A stretch of DNA of 64,000 nucleotides, from NCBI RefSeq assembly GCF_040892615.1, contig NZ_JBFRYC010000003.1:124001-188000 (forward strand), in the 5' to 3' direction. Numbering within the stretch: position 1 is the stretch's first letter; each line of letters starts with the position of its first letter. The notes below the pieces were generated by a model. The model was not told the DNA's origin and did no database searches. It saw only the letters and a program-made list of their open reading frames with translations. The DNA comes from Thioclava arctica. Lineage in GTDB: Bacteria > Pseudomonadota > Alphaproteobacteria > Rhodobacterales > Rhodobacteraceae. Shown piece after piece: positions 7,504 through 17,600 of the stretch. The position numbers and the translations under genes were made by a program.

Positions 7504-9081
7504 TCAAACCATCTCGTCAGGTATGAAGGGCAGCCATCTGCCCACGCGCTGAGCGGCTGCGCGATCATAGGGCATCAAGAAACCACCACGCTCATCCGGG
7601 GGCAGGTCGGCGTTTTGCTGGGCGATTTTCGCCCAAGACGCTGCGGCATTGTCCAGCTCAAAACAGCGCGGATCCGCGCCTTCGGGCAGCCAATGGCGCA
7701 TGATGCGGCTGCGCATTGCCTCGATGCCATCGCTCCGGCGGAGATATATGCCAGCTTCCGTATCCCAAGCCAGCGAGCGCCCGTTGAGATTCGCCGAAGA
7801 CACGACCGCCGAATCGTCATCGAAAATCGACACTTTCGCGTGCAGATACACCATCGGCGCGCCATTCAGCCGGTCGTTTTCAGTCTGCTGCAGCGTAGAA
7901 GAGCGCATGGTTCGCGGCTGCGCTGGATTGCCGATGAAAGCGCGTGTGCCAAAGGCCCGCTGCACGATACCAATCGCGCGGGCCTGCAGATACTCCCCAA
8001 ACCGCACATCCGAGGTCAGACCTTTGCCAAAGGCCAGTTTCTCGGGGGCGGCGGGCACGATCAGGATCAGGTTGAGATCGGGGCGCTCTTTGGCGGCCTT
8101 GGCCAGGTGTTTGGCCAGCGACAGCGAGCGGAAATACTGCGTTTCAAGATAAATCAGCTTTTGCGCGCGCGCGATCAGCATTTCATGCGCAGTGGCGATC
8201 TCTCGATGCTGCGGGCTGGGCCCGATTGCAAAAGGCGCAAAGCGACGGCGGCGCGAAATCGTGCGCAGTAAACGACGGGGCGGCGCGGCGTCCTGCTCGC
8301 GTGCGGCAACCTCATGGAAATTATCAAGATGCAAGCGCGCCTCGCGGGTGACCGGACCCGTCACCATCAACTGAACATCATGCCAAGTCTGCGACCCGAC
8401 ACGGGCATGATCGGGCGTATCATATCTGCGATCATTCAGGTCTAAACCGCCAATATAGAGCCATTTTCCATCGAACAGCGCGATCTTCTGATGATGTGTC
8501 GCGGGAAAGAGTTTCGGCAGCGACAACATGCGCCGCTTAAAGCCGCGCCCGCCGTCACCCGACAAATATGCAACGAGACCGGGCATGTCGCGCAGCAAGG
8601 TGTCCCGCGAATTCTCGGGCTGCGCGTTGAGCCATTGCGCGTGTTTCGCCAGCTTTCCCATCACCATTGGCCAGAACGCCAAGCGCATGAAAAACCCCGA
8701 TTGCGCCGGATGCATCAGCGCGCGGGCATCAAGACGCGCACGCGGTCCCGCCAACTCACGCGCAGCCGCCAACAGCCGCATCGTGCGCCAAGTGCCGCGA
8801 TGTAAATCTGGGCGCGCGCAGGGATCAAAATCGGCCAGGTCAATTCGGATCGGCACGCCGCGGCGCAAAACATGCACGAGCAAGTCAAACCACGTCGCCC
8901 CCACCTCGCGCCCACGCATCGAGCGCAGTTTGGTCTCAAGGTCGAAAATGCGAAACGAGAGATGAATATCCTGCCGGGCATCCAGAAATGCGCCTTCAAG
9001 CGCTGGATACGCCTCTGCCGCGGTCAGAAGCAGCTTTGTCCTGCTTGCGGCCTGAATTCCGGCTTTTAATAGACGTTCCAT
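7504..9081 (-). CDS. Phospholipase D-like phosphatidyltransferase/nuclease family protein
   Basis: 525 residues with two PLD catalytic motifs: HHQKIALFDG (His197, Lys199, Asp204) followed by GGLDLNDRR, and HAKVSIFDDD (His414, Lys416, Asp421) followed by SSANLNGRS. Both carry the HxKx4D core, so the enzyme should be active. No signal peptide or membrane helix is seen, so it is probably cytosolic or peripheral. Substrates in the family range from phospholipids (including cardiolipin synthesis and headgroup exchange) to nucleic acids; sequence alone does not choose. It sits between the stress permease and the GSR kinase gene, but I found no EcfG-type promoter directly upstream. Its stop codon abuts the permease stop. 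Confidence 0.85.
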   Translation of the reverse strand: MERLLKAGIQAASRTKLLLTAAEAYPALEGAFLDARQDIHLSFRIFDLETKLRSMRGREVGATWFDLLVHVLRRGVPIRIDLADFDPCARPDLHRGTWRTMRLLAAARELAGPRARLDARALMHPAQSGFFMRLAFWPMVMGKLAKHAQWLNAQPENSRDTLLRDMPGLVAYLSGDGGRGFKRRMLSLPKLFPATHHQKIALFDGKWLYIGGLDLNDRRYDTPDHARVGSQTWHDVQLMVTGPVTREARLHLDNFHEVAAREQDAAPPRRLLRTISRRRRFAPFAIGPSPQHREIATAHEMLIARAQKLIYLETQYFRSLSLAKHLAKAAKERPDLNLILIVPAAPEKLAFGKGLTSDVRFGEYLQARAIGIVQRAFGTRAFIGNPAQPRTMRSSTLQQTENDRLNGAPMVYLHAKVSIFDDDSAVVSSANLNGRSLAWDTEAGIYLRRSDGIEAMRSRIMRHWLPEGADPRCFELDNAAASWAKIAQQNADLPPDERGGFLMPYDRAAAQRVGRWLPFIPDEMV

Positions 9082-9138
9082 GCAACCCGTTCATCTACGT
9101 CGAACTCAATCGAAACTAACCACACGCCTGTCGTATGG

Positions 9139-10992
9139 TCACGAACTCACATCCTTACTAGCTGTCTCGCCGGCCTTGGATTTCAAGTCTTCTTCATGTC
9201 GCAACTCGCTCTCTTCCAGCGGACGCAGCGCGAAGTCCGTAACAAGCGTGTAGATTTCGCCCTCTGCCTCGATTTGTAGCTGCCCCGAGAGCTGCTGCAC
9301 GAACGCATTCACCAATTGCGAGCCAAGCCCAGAACCATCGACGGTCGCAGACGGTGCAGCGTTGGGATCAACCGTGTTGCTGACACGCAGGCGGGCGCGC
9401 ATGCCCTCAAACTTGCGCAGCGTGATGTCGAGCTTGGGCGTGCCGTTGACGTTAGAAGCGTATTTCATCGCATTGGTCATCGCCTCGGTTAGCAACAGCG
9501 ACAGCGGCACCGCCTGATCGGGCGTCAGATGGATATCATCTATCTGACAATCCACAGCGATCCGGCGTCCCGGCCCTGTCGCCAAGCGCGTGATCTGGCG
9601 CACGATATCTGGCAGCAATTCTTGGGCCCGAATGTCGGTCAACCCCGAGGTTTGATACAGCCCTCGGTGAATGGTCGCGAGTGAGATCACCCGTTCCTGA
9701 AGGCTTTTCATCAGACCCTTGGCCTCAGGCGTGCGGGCCTGACGCATCTGCATATTGATGATCGAGGCGATGAGTTGCAGGTTGTTTTTCACCCGGTGAT
9801 GCACTTCGCGCAGCAGCACCTCTTTGTGGTGAACAATATCTTCAAGCTCTGCCTCATCATGCAGTATCGTCTCGGTCATGCGATCATAGGCTTCGGCGAG
9901 ATCGCGAATTTCCGACGGGGCACCCGACAGGCTGAGCTTGCCCACAATCCGGCTGCCCGTCGCGAAATTTGAAATCGCATAGACCAATTTTCGAATGTGG
10001 CCGATCACCAATTTCTGCATCGCAAAATAGGCTACCAGCAGGCTTGCCGCCCACATCAGAGCCGGGAACAAGATCGGCGATATATCCGCGAAAGGACTCA
10101 GGGACGAGATTTTTTCTGCCGGCCAACTGCCCAGCGCATAAAGCTGATTTGGCACCACCTCGACGACGGAATAGACCCGCTCATGACCAAGATTTGACAC
10201 GCCCGAGAAGGTCACTGCACCGGCCCCGGACAGCAGCTTAAGCGAGCGATCCGCTGGCAGATGGCCCTGCGTTCTACTGAGCCCGTCTGACGAGGTCAAA
10301 ATCGTGCCTTCATGATCAAACGTCATCATCACCAAAGGGCGTTCATCGTTCATCTTGGGGCCGTCCTTGGCCAGCGACAATTCCGTGTGGGACATCGAGA
10401 TTGAGATCACCCCGATATGATCGCCCGCCTCGTCATAGACCGGGTGCGCCACGCCCAGAACGGAAGTTTCAGACACTGGTGCCGCGCGATTGACGAAAAA
10501 GGTCGTGTCAGTCGCTGCCGAAATCTGTTTGAAAATATCGTGACCCGAGAAATCGTATTGCTCGCCAGTGTTGGAGCAGGTCATCAGCCCAGAATTGGGA
10601 ATATAGGCAACAAGCGAAAAGCTTGGGAAGGTCGCCGCGACTTGGCGCATCAGTGCCGCACAGGCTGTTGGGTCATTAACCCGCGCCACGACGCTGCGCG
10701 ACAGCAACCGCGCCGAGTCTTGGGCATGCTGAATGACGCGGGTCTCACCCGCCACAGCGCGCATCGTCTCCCCCATCAAGGCGGCTTCGGACCGGGCCTG
10801 CGCCTCGCGTGCGACCGATGAGGATTGCAGGATCGCAATGATCAGAAGCGGGAAGAGCGCGATCGCCAGCATCAGCGCCAAACGCACCCCCAAGCCATTG
10901 AATAACGCGCGCACACCTTTCGGGCGTGCGCGCCAAACTTCGGTCTCTGGCGGGATCTCGGAAGGCGCTCCTTCGGGAGCCTCAGGCGTCAT
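9139..10992 (-). CDS. HWE/HisKA_2 sensor histidine kinase of the general stress response (PhyK-like)
   Basis: 617 residues. A membrane helix lies near 34-56, a long periplasmic sensor region (Cache-like) spans about 57-305, a second membrane helix about 306-328, and a HAMP-like linker follows to about 375. The phospho-acceptor motif REVHHRVKNNLQL (His398/399) and an ATPase domain with TEAMTNAMKYA and DGSGLGSQLV complete the kinase. This HHRVKNN box marks the HisKA_2/HWE group whose known members phosphorylate PhyR-type regulators. The start overlaps the ecfG stop (ATGA), so it is the third gene of nepR-ecfG-kinase. The likely target is the PhyR encoded divergently at 11.8 kb; the signal sensed is unknown. 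Confidence 0.9.
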   Translation of the reverse strand: MTPEAPEGAPSEIPPETEVWRARPKGVRALFNGLGVRLALMLAIALFPLLIIAILQSSSVAREAQARSEAALMGETMRAVAGETRVIQHAQDSARLLSRSVVARVNDPTACAALMRQVAATFPSFSLVAYIPNSGLMTCSNTGEQYDFSGHDIFKQISAATDTTFFVNRAAPVSETSVLGVAHPVYDEAGDHIGVISISMSHTELSLAKDGPKMNDERPLVMMTFDHEGTILTSSDGLSRTQGHLPADRSLKLLSGAGAVTFSGVSNLGHERVYSVVEVVPNQLYALGSWPAEKISSLSPFADISPILFPALMWAASLLVAYFAMQKLVIGHIRKLVYAISNFATGSRIVGKLSLSGAPSEIRDLAEAYDRMTETILHDEAELEDIVHHKEVLLREVHHRVKNNLQLIASIINMQMRQARTPEAKGLMKSLQERVISLATIHRGLYQTSGLTDIRAQELLPDIVRQITRLATGPGRRIAVDCQIDDIHLTPDQAVPLSLLLTEAMTNAMKYASNVNGTPKLDITLRKFEGMRARLRVSNTVDPNAAPSATVDGSGLGSQLVNAFVQQLSGQLQIEAEGEIYTLVTDFALRPLEESELRHEEDLKSKAGETASKDVSS

Positions 10993-11579
10993 GCTGCGGC
11001 GACCCCTGAACGACCCATCACAGCCAGCGAGTTCCGGTCAGGACCTGACATGATATCTTCGCCCTCTTCCAATTCGAGCATCTCAGCCAGTCGGGCTCGC
11101 GCCCGGTTCGCCCGGCTTTTGACCGTGCCGACAGCGACACCCATCATCCCGGCCGCTTCCTCGTAAGAAAAGCCCGAGGCCCCGACCAAGGTCAGAACTT
11201 CGCGGTGTTCGGGGCTGAGCTGATCAAACGCGCGTACGAAATCATTCATCGCAAGGCGACCGTCATGCGCGGGTTTTTCAAACAAGGCCGCCGCGTGCAC
11301 CCCATCAGGGTCAGCCACCTCACGTTTACGCTTGCGTCGGTCGGAATAAAACGTGTTGCGCAAAATGGTAAACAACCACGCCCGCAGGTTTGTGCCGCGC
11401 TCGAATTTCTCGATATTCGACCACGCTTTCACAATCGTATCCTGCACCAGATCATCCGCCGAGGCCCCGTTTCGCGTCAGTGACAACGCAAAGGCACGCA
11501 ATGCGCCAAGGTGGTCAGTCAGTTCTTCGCGCGGATCAAGGCTCTCGCTGGCTTTGGCGGTTTTGGAGGGCGTATTCAT
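10989..11579 (-). CDS. ecfG: General stress ECF sigma factor EcfG
   Basis: 196 residues with sigma region 2 (about 20-88, ALSLTRNGASADDLVQD, KAWSNIEKFE, LRAWLFTILRN) and region 4 (about 125-180, LSPEHREVL, SYEEAAGMMGV, GTVKSRANRAR). This is the RpoE-like ECF15/EcfG group that drives the alphaproteobacterial general stress response. It is kept inactive by NepR, whose stop overlaps this start (ATGA), and released when phosphorylated PhyR captures NepR. It should recognise GGAAC-N16/17-CGTT promoters, eight of which occur in this window. One lies in front of nepR, so the operon is probably autoregulated. Confidence 0.95.
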   Translation of the reverse strand: MNTPSKTAKASESLDPREELTDHLGALRAFALSLTRNGASADDLVQDTIVKAWSNIEKFERGTNLRAWLFTILRNTFYSDRRKRKREVADPDGVHAAALFEKPAHDGRLAMNDFVRAFDQLSPEHREVLTLVGASGFSYEEAAGMMGVAVGTVKSRANRARARLAEMLELEEGEDIMSGPDRNSLAVMGRSGVAAA

Positions 11580-11722
11580 TTGCCGCCCTCCTTCGCCTTG
11601 AGCTGTGCCAGAAGATCTTTGAACCGATCAGGAACTTCTTCTTGCAAGGCCTCTTCGTAGACTCGCTTCAGATTTTCATTGATCTGTTCTTTGATACTGG
11701 ACTTGGACTTTTCATCAGCCAT
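11576..11722 (-). CDS. nepR: Anti-sigma factor NepR
   Basis: A 48-residue acidic protein starting MADEKSKSSIKEQINENLKR and continuing VYEEALQEEVPDRFKDLLAQL. The spacing of IxxNLKRVYEEALxEEVPDRFxxLLxxL matches the two NepR helices that bind EcfG or the sigma-like domain of PhyR. It is shorter than many NepRs but holds the whole core. The location between the promoter and ecfG, with a four-base overlap to ecfG, is the standard arrangement. No strong ribosome site is visible upstream of the ATG, which may keep its level modest. Confidence 0.94.
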   Translation of the reverse strand: MADEKSKSSIKEQINENLKRVYEEALQEEVPDRFKDLLAQLKAKEGGK

Positions 11723-11763
11723 GTCACTATACATTCTGGTTTCCGATCCCACATACTTTGCAC

Positions 11764-11789
11764 GGAACCGAACGCAGGGCTAGGACGTT
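11764..11789 (+). promoter_or_regulatory. EcfG-type promoter of phyR
   Basis: GGAAC (11764-11768), 17-base spacer, CGTT (11786-11789). The phyR ATG follows 32 bases later, behind an A/G-rich ribosome site. It interlocks with the opposite-strand site at 11771-11796. Confidence 0.88.
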
Positions 11790-11796
11790 TGGTTCC
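11771..11796 (-). promoter_or_regulatory. EcfG-type promoter of nepR-ecfG-kinase
   Basis: Minus strand GGAAC (11796-11792), 17-base spacer, CGTT (11774-11771). The predicted start site lies near 11764, about 40 bases before nepR. It occupies almost the same bases as the phyR promoter on the other strand. Confidence 0.88.
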
Positions 11797-11821
11797 CAGA
11801 AAATGAAAAAGGGGGGCTTTT

Positions 11822-12619
11822 ATGTCCGAAGACATCGCTGGCACTATTGGGGCCAACCTACCGTATCTCCGGCGTTACGCGCGGGCCCTGACCGGCAGCC
11901 AAGACAGTGGCGACCGTTACGCCGCGGCAACGCTCGAAGCGATCCTCGAAGATACGGCGCCTTTTGAGAATAACGACCCAAAGCTTGCGTTGTTCCATGC
12001 GTTTCACCTTGTTTGGGCGTCTGCTGGTTCGCCCCTGGGAGAGCCTGACAGCCGCCTTTCGGCGAGCGCCCAAGATCACATGTCATCTTTGACGCCGAAC
12101 ACGCGTGAGGCGCTGCTGCTGCACTCAATCGAAGGGTTCCGCGTCGAAGAGATCGGCACGATCATGCAGGTCGATTCCGGGGAAGCTCAGGAATTGATTG
12201 ATATCGCAATCCGAGAGATGGAATCCTCCGTTGCGGGCAAGATCATGATCATCGAAGACGAAGCGATCATCGCAATGGATATTCGCGCGATCGTCGAGGA
12301 TATGGGGCATTCCATCACCGGAGTCGCGCGCACTCGGACCGAGGCCGTCGATCTTGCCGCCCGGGAAAAACCCGACTTGATCCTCGCCGATATTCAGCTT
12401 GCCGATAACTCGTCGGGCATTGATGCGGTCAACGATATTCTCGCCCAATTCGGCCCCGATCTGCCGGTAGTCTTCATCACCGCCTTCCCCGAACGGCTGT
12501 TGACGGGCGAGCGGCCCGAACCCGCCTTCCTGATCACCAAGCCTTACACCGAGGCGCAGGTGCAATCGGCGGTTTCTCAGGCGATGTTCTTCTCCTCGAC
12601 CGAGACGCTCGCAGCCTGA
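11822..12619 (+). CDS. phyR: General stress response regulator PhyR
   Basis: 265 residues. The N-terminal half (1-125) is a sigma-factor mimic related to EcfG (LPYLRRYARALTG, LTPNTREALLLHSIEGFRVEEIG). The C-terminal half is a receiver domain with acidic residues Glu145/Asp146, phospho-acceptor Asp190 (LILADIQL), Thr220 and Lys240. The FITAFPE-to-TKPY stretch is the FAT GUY form typical of PhyR. When phosphorylated, the receiver frees the sigma-like part to bind NepR and release EcfG. It is transcribed divergently from nepR-ecfG-kinase, and a bidirectional terminator follows. Confidence 0.96.
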   Translation: MSEDIAGTIGANLPYLRRYARALTGSQDSGDRYAAATLEAILEDTAPFENNDPKLALFHAFHLVWASAGSPLGEPDSRLSASAQDHMSSLTPNTREALLLHSIEGFRVEEIGTIMQVDSGEAQELIDIAIREMESSVAGKIMIIEDEAIIAMDIRAIVEDMGHSITGVARTRTEAVDLAAREKPDLILADIQLADNSSGIDAVNDILAQFGPDLPVVFITAFPERLLTGERPEPAFLITKPYTEAQVQSAVSQAMFFSSTETLAA

Positions 12620-12642
12620 TCAAGCCGCACGGCCTGATTATG

Positions 12643-12675
12643 AAAGCCCCGGCACTGCGCCGGGGCTTTTGTTTT
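12643..12675 (+). terminator. Bidirectional terminator between phyR and the aldo-keto reductase
   Basis: Stem AGCCCCGGC / GCCGGGGCT (12645-12653 with 12659-12667), with T-rich tails on both strands. It serves the two convergent genes phyR and the aldo-keto reductase. Confidence 0.85.
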
Positions 12676-12677
12676 AC

Positions 12678-13709
12678 CTAGCCCATCTCGGAGGAACGTG
12701 CCCAAAGGTTGATCGCCTCATCCTGCGCGTGGCGGTCAATCTCGGCCAGCTCGGCCTCGGTAAAGTCCAAATTAGACACTGCACCAGCGCAATCGATCAC
12801 TTGCGAGGGCTTTGACGCCCCAATCAACGCCGTAGTAATCCGCCCCCCGCGCAGCACCCAGGCAATCGCCATCTGCGCCAAGCTTTGACCACGCGATTGC
12901 GCGATCTCATCCAGCGCTTTGATCTTGGCGATCATCTCAGGGGTGATCACATTGCTATTTAGCGATTTCTCCTGCGCCGCGCGCGAGCCTTCGGGAATGC
13001 CACCCAGATATTTCTTCGTCAGCAATCCTTGCGCCAGCGGCGTAAACGCGATGGAGCCCACGCCCAATTCGTCCAGCGTATCCGTCAGCCCGTCACGTTC
13101 CACCCACCGGTTGAGCATGTTGTAGCTGGGCTGGTGGATCAGCAGCGGCACCCCCATATCGCGCAAAATCGCGGCGGCTTCCCGGCTGCGCTGCGAATTA
13201 TAGCTGGAAATCCCGATATAAAGCGCGCGGCCCGACCGCCAGATATGTTCAAGTGCGCCCATCGTCTCTTCCAGCGGCGTATCAGGGTCGAATCTGTGCG
13301 AATAAAAGATGTCGACATACTCAAGCCCCATCCGCTTGAGCGACTGATCACACGACGCAATCAGATATTTGCGCGAGCCCCATTCACCATAGGGACCGTT
13401 CCACATCTCATATCCCGCCTTTGAGCTGATGATCAGCTGATCGCGAAACCCGGCAAAATCGGTGCGCAGGATTTCCCCGAACGCTTCCTCGGCAGAGCCG
13501 GGCGGTGGGCCGTAATTATTCGCCAAGTCGAAATGGGTAATGCCGTGATCAAAAGCCGTCTGACAGATCGCACGTTTCACCTGATGGGGCGTATCATGGC
13601 CGAAATTATGCCACAGCCCCAGCGACACGGCGGGCAATTTCAATCCGGATTTTCCACAACGACGATAGACCATTTTGGAATAGCGATCTTCGGCGGGATG
13701 ATAGGTCAT
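12678..13709 (-). CDS. Aldo/keto reductase (YghZ / L-glyceraldehyde 3-phosphate reductase type)
   Basis: 343 residues from the ATG at 13709, which has an AGGAGGAG ribosome site. Aldo-keto reductase features are visible: FDLANNYGPPPGSAEEAFG (catalytic Asp/Tyr region), SSKAGYEMW (catalytic Lys), DIFYSHRFDPDTP (catalytic His), and a C-terminal NADPH-binding segment with TALIGASKP. The RYRRCG-like start (YRRCGKSGLKLPAVSLGLW) and the long GPYGEWGSRKYL insert match the YghZ subgroup, which reduces L-glyceraldehyde 3-phosphate and detoxifies reactive aldehydes. The substrate here is inferred. Convergent with phyR. Confidence 0.88.
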   Translation of the reverse strand: MTYHPAEDRYSKMVYRRCGKSGLKLPAVSLGLWHNFGHDTPHQVKRAICQTAFDHGITHFDLANNYGPPPGSAEEAFGEILRTDFAGFRDQLIISSKAGYEMWNGPYGEWGSRKYLIASCDQSLKRMGLEYVDIFYSHRFDPDTPLEETMGALEHIWRSGRALYIGISSYNSQRSREAAAILRDMGVPLLIHQPSYNMLNRWVERDGLTDTLDELGVGSIAFTPLAQGLLTKKYLGGIPEGSRAAQEKSLNSNVITPEMIAKIKALDEIAQSRGQSLAQMAIAWVLRGGRITTALIGASKPSQVIDCAGAVSNLDFTEAELAEIDRHAQDEAINLWARSSEMG

Positions 13710-13812
13710 ACTGTGTCTCCTCCTGTTAGCGGAAACACAAGCATAGCGCGCGAGGCTTCGCAAGTTGCACTCGGATGACGCTTGCGCGATGGTGCCCCAA
13801 AAGGAGAGCCCA

Positions 13813-14652
13813 TTGCGCGATTTGGCAAAATTCGGGATCAAACTGCTGGGCAGACTGATCGACTCCAATATAACTTTGGTGGCAGCCGGCGTGGCATTTT
13901 ACGCGATGCTTGCGGTCTTTCCCGGCATTTCAGCCACAATCGCCATCTGGAGCGCATTTTCCGATCCCGCGATCATCCACCAATATCTTGCGGTCGCCAG
14001 AGAGTTTATTCCCGAAGAGGCTTATGGCTTGATCAACGATCAGATCCAAAGCTGGCTGATTGGGCCGCGCCCCTCGATTGGCATTGGCACGCTTCTTTCG
14101 GCTCTGGTAACCCTGTTATCGGCGCGCGCTGGCGTCGCCGCCTTGGTGTTGGGCCTGAACGTGATCCACGACACCAAACCGCGCAACACGATCTGGAGCT
14201 TTATCTTGGGCTACCTGATGACAGTGTCATTGGTTGGCGTGATGCTGCTGGCGCTGGCGACCATCGTGATCGTGCCCATCGCGATCAACTTTCTGCCGTT
14301 TCACGAATATACCAGCATTTTGCTTACAGGTCTGCCATGGGCAGCGATGCTGTTGCTGATGCTTACAGCGCTTGGCATTCTGTATCGCTACGGCCCCAAT
14401 ACAAAGGGACAGCGCGATCCGGTTTTGACGTTGGGGGCGGTTTTAGCAACGGCCGTTTGGGGGATTAGCTCGCTGGCGCTCACCTATTATCTCGCCAATT
14501 TCGGCTCTTATAATAAGGTTTATGGCTCTATTGGCGCTGTAATCGCGCTGATGTTCTGGCTTTATCTAAGCGCCCTGTCGGTACTTTTGGGGGCGGCCCT
14601 GAATGCGGAACTGAATGCCCATCGCGCGAAGGCGCGACAGGGCGATCAGTAA
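13813..14652 (+). CDS. YihY/BrkB family inner-membrane protein
   Basis: About 279 residues with six membrane helices. A characteristic start (LGRLIDSNITLVAAGVAFYAMLAVFPGISA) and the conserved GSIGAVIALMFWLYLSA-type ending near the C-terminus identify the YihY/BrkB family, once mis-described as RNase BN. Function is unknown. I place the start at TTG 13813 because AAGGAG lies six bases upstream; an ATG at 13789 would add eight residues but has no ribosome site. The last seven bases overlap the end of the convergent tamB. Confidence 0.85.
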   Translation: MRDLAKFGIKLLGRLIDSNITLVAAGVAFYAMLAVFPGISATIAIWSAFSDPAIIHQYLAVAREFIPEEAYGLINDQIQSWLIGPRPSIGIGTLLSALVTLLSARAGVAALVLGLNVIHDTKPRNTIWSFILGYLMTVSLVGVMLLALATIVIVPIAINFLPFHEYTSILLTGLPWAAMLLLMLTALGILYRYGPNTKGQRDPVLTLGAVLATAVWGISSLALTYYLANFGSYNKVYGSIGAVIALMFWLYLSALSVLLGAALNAELNAHRAKARQGDQ

Positions 14653-17600
14653 TTGCGCTCGTAATAGATCCCGATCCCGCTTTTGCCATCAGACCCAACG
14701 GTGCCGCGCGCCGTGACGTTTTTGTTCACATCCAGGTTGAGATTGATTTCGGATGTGCCATCACCGGCCACAGTGACATCGGTATACAGGTTCTGAGACA
14801 GGTACTTCCCGGCCTTCAGTTGCGCATTGCCCGACGCATCGGTCGAGATATCAAGATCGTCAAGCCCGGTGCTTTTGCGCAGTTTACCGATGATCCCCTC
14901 TCCGCCTTTGCCTGCCAATGTCGCCACCGCCGAGGCCAGCTGTGCCGCTTGAATTGCTGACAGGCTTGAGACGCCCCGACCAAAGATCAAGCGCGACAGA
15001 ACCTCGTCTTGGGGCAGATCAGGTGAAGACGAAAATGACACTTCCGGTGAATTCGCCTGCCCCGAAATCGCGATGGCAATCGTGTAATCGCCCTGCGTGG
15101 TGACTGCTGCGAAATCAATATAAGGCACCAGCGCCCCTTGCAGCGCAATCTGACCTTTGTTGAGCGTGAAGCGCTGCCCCAGAATATCGAGCCGCCCGCG
15201 CACAAGGTTGAACTGCCCGATCGGCACAACATTCGCGCTAGTGCCCGTGATGCGCAAACTGCCGCCCAGCTCGGCATCCAGACCCCGACCGCGCACGAAA
15301 ATTCCACGGCTCGCTGCGATCGTCACATCCATTGGGTAGGGGCGCGCACTGCTTGTCTTGGCGCCAGCATTAGCCTTGCCGTCGTCCAAAAGACCGGCAC
15401 GTATCAGCGTTTGACGCACCGCCGCATTCTCGCCCACATGGGTAAGCCCGTCAGGCACCGAGGCCGCGCCGCTGATCCCCGATGAGGGCACGCGCAGCTC
15501 GGTATCGGCAAGCGTGATTTTGCCCGCAATCTTTGCGCCCCCGCTTAGCGGTCCGTCCATCGTGATCGTGCCCGAGGCATAGGTGTCATACAGCTCTGGA
15601 TCGCGCAGTCGCGCCCGATCGAGCCGGATCGTGAGATTGCCATTGAATGGCGGGCTTAAATCAATCGGGCCGTTCACCGCCAGCGTTCCGCCCGATCCCA
15701 ACTGACCCGTCACCCCAAGCTGCGCCTTGCCATCCGAAAGCTGCACGCGCGTATTTACCTTTTCCAGCACCATGCCAAGATTGGGTGCAACAATGCGCGT
15801 GTCATTCGCCGTGATCGTGCCCGACAAGGCGGGCAGCCCTGGCTTCCCATTCATCCGCAGATCGAAACTTAGCGGCCCTTGCACCGAGCGCGGCGCGATA
15901 AACGAATTAGCCAAGGCTGTCTGCGCCGAACCGGTGATCGTGAGATCAGAATTGGAGAAATCGGAGGCAACTTGGCCTGTAACTTTCGCGCTGGTGCCGC
16001 CCGGTCCATCGCCCGAAATATTCACCTGATAACCGGTGCCGTCATCCGTCACCGTGCCGCTCAGGCTGAGCGGGCCGGGAAAACCGGGTGCCAGCAAAGC
16101 CGCATTGGCCAGCCGCGCATCTAGCGTGATCTGGCGGTTCGTATCGGTCACCGCACCATTCGCCGATATCGTAACCTGCGGGTTCTTCACGCTCAGATTC
16201 TGCAACTTCACACGGCCGCCAGTGTAATCAGCCGCCAACGAGATAGCCGTTTTTCCTGCAAGAATAGTGTCGGTTTCGGCCTGACCAATGGCAAGGTTTT
16301 GCGTCTCGGCATCCAGCTTGGCCGAGAATGTCTCACCCAAGCGCGTCACCTTGGCGTCCGCGCTTAGCCCGCCGCGATAGCCACCGCCCAGCAGCGACAG
16401 ATCCTTGGCCTCGACATGCGCATTCAGCACGCCATCCTTGCTGCTCAGAGTGCCCTGCGCCGAGGCCACGACGGCCCGCGTGGTGGCATTGAACGCCTTG
16501 ATTGTCAGACCGTTTTCATTCCGGCTGGCGGACAGCGAAATCTTGGAGCTACCTTTGAGGGCTGCATCGGCTTGCGGCTGATTGATCGTGACATCCTGCC
16601 CCGTCACATCAAGATTGGCGTCAAACGCCCCCGTCAGCACCGTATAATTCCCCGAAATCGAGCCTAACACCGCCCCGCTCAACGGTCTTCCGGCCAAATC
16701 CGACAGTGCCGAAATGTCGCCATCATCAAACTTAGCCGTGCCGCTGATCTTAGCGCCCTTGTTCAGATCCGCGATCCGCAGGTTGGCATCGGCGCGATAG
16801 CCCCGACCCAGCAGCGAAAGTTGCGACAGGCGCAGCGGCTGATCTTGCTGCCACGAAAACACGGCCTTGCCCGACACGAATGGCCCCACGGCTTTCGCAA
16901 GCTTCTCGTCTGCCAATTCGATCCCGCTCGCACTTAGCACCACAGTACCGCCCACGCTGCTGGGCGAGCCTTGGCGAATACGCCCCGAGCCCGACAGAAT
17001 TGCGCTGAGCATTTTGGTGCCATCTTCGCGGCGCAATGCGTTCAAGCGCCCAGAAAGAGACCAGCCATCGCCCGTCGCCTTATCATAGGCAAGTTTGATA
17101 TTGCCCGATTGCACCCAAGTTTTGACCCCCGAGATCGGCAGCAGCACCTCTTGGCCTTCACCCAGACCCAATTGCCCGGTCAGGTCAAACTTGTGCGGCA
17201 GACCGTTGGCGCCAACAACCGCCGAGCCTTGCAGATTGAGCGCACGCGATTTGATATCCAGCGCACTCAGATTCGTTTGCCCCGTAGCCGTGCGCGCCCC
17301 CTGCGCGACGAATGATACGTTTTTGCCAAAGAAATCACGATATTCCGGTGGCAATAGCGGTGAGACATCGCCCGAGAACTCCGCCGAGAACCCGGTTTCC
17401 GGCGCTGCCCCTTGCACCGCGCCCTCGGGCACGGCTTTGTTAACCGAGACCTTGCCCGCGAGACGCTGCTGGCCATCGGTGCTGAGAACGACATCGGCGG
17501 AAAACTTGTCGATCGGCCCGCTGCCCGATACGGCCAACGTAATCGCAGGGCGCCCCGGAAGGCCGATCATCTTGGAAATGATGCCCCCCTTGCCCTCATC

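Noticed and set aside
9082..9138. EcfG promoter for the phospholipase D-like gene
   Set aside because: No GGAAC motif occurs on the minus strand in the 57-base gap.
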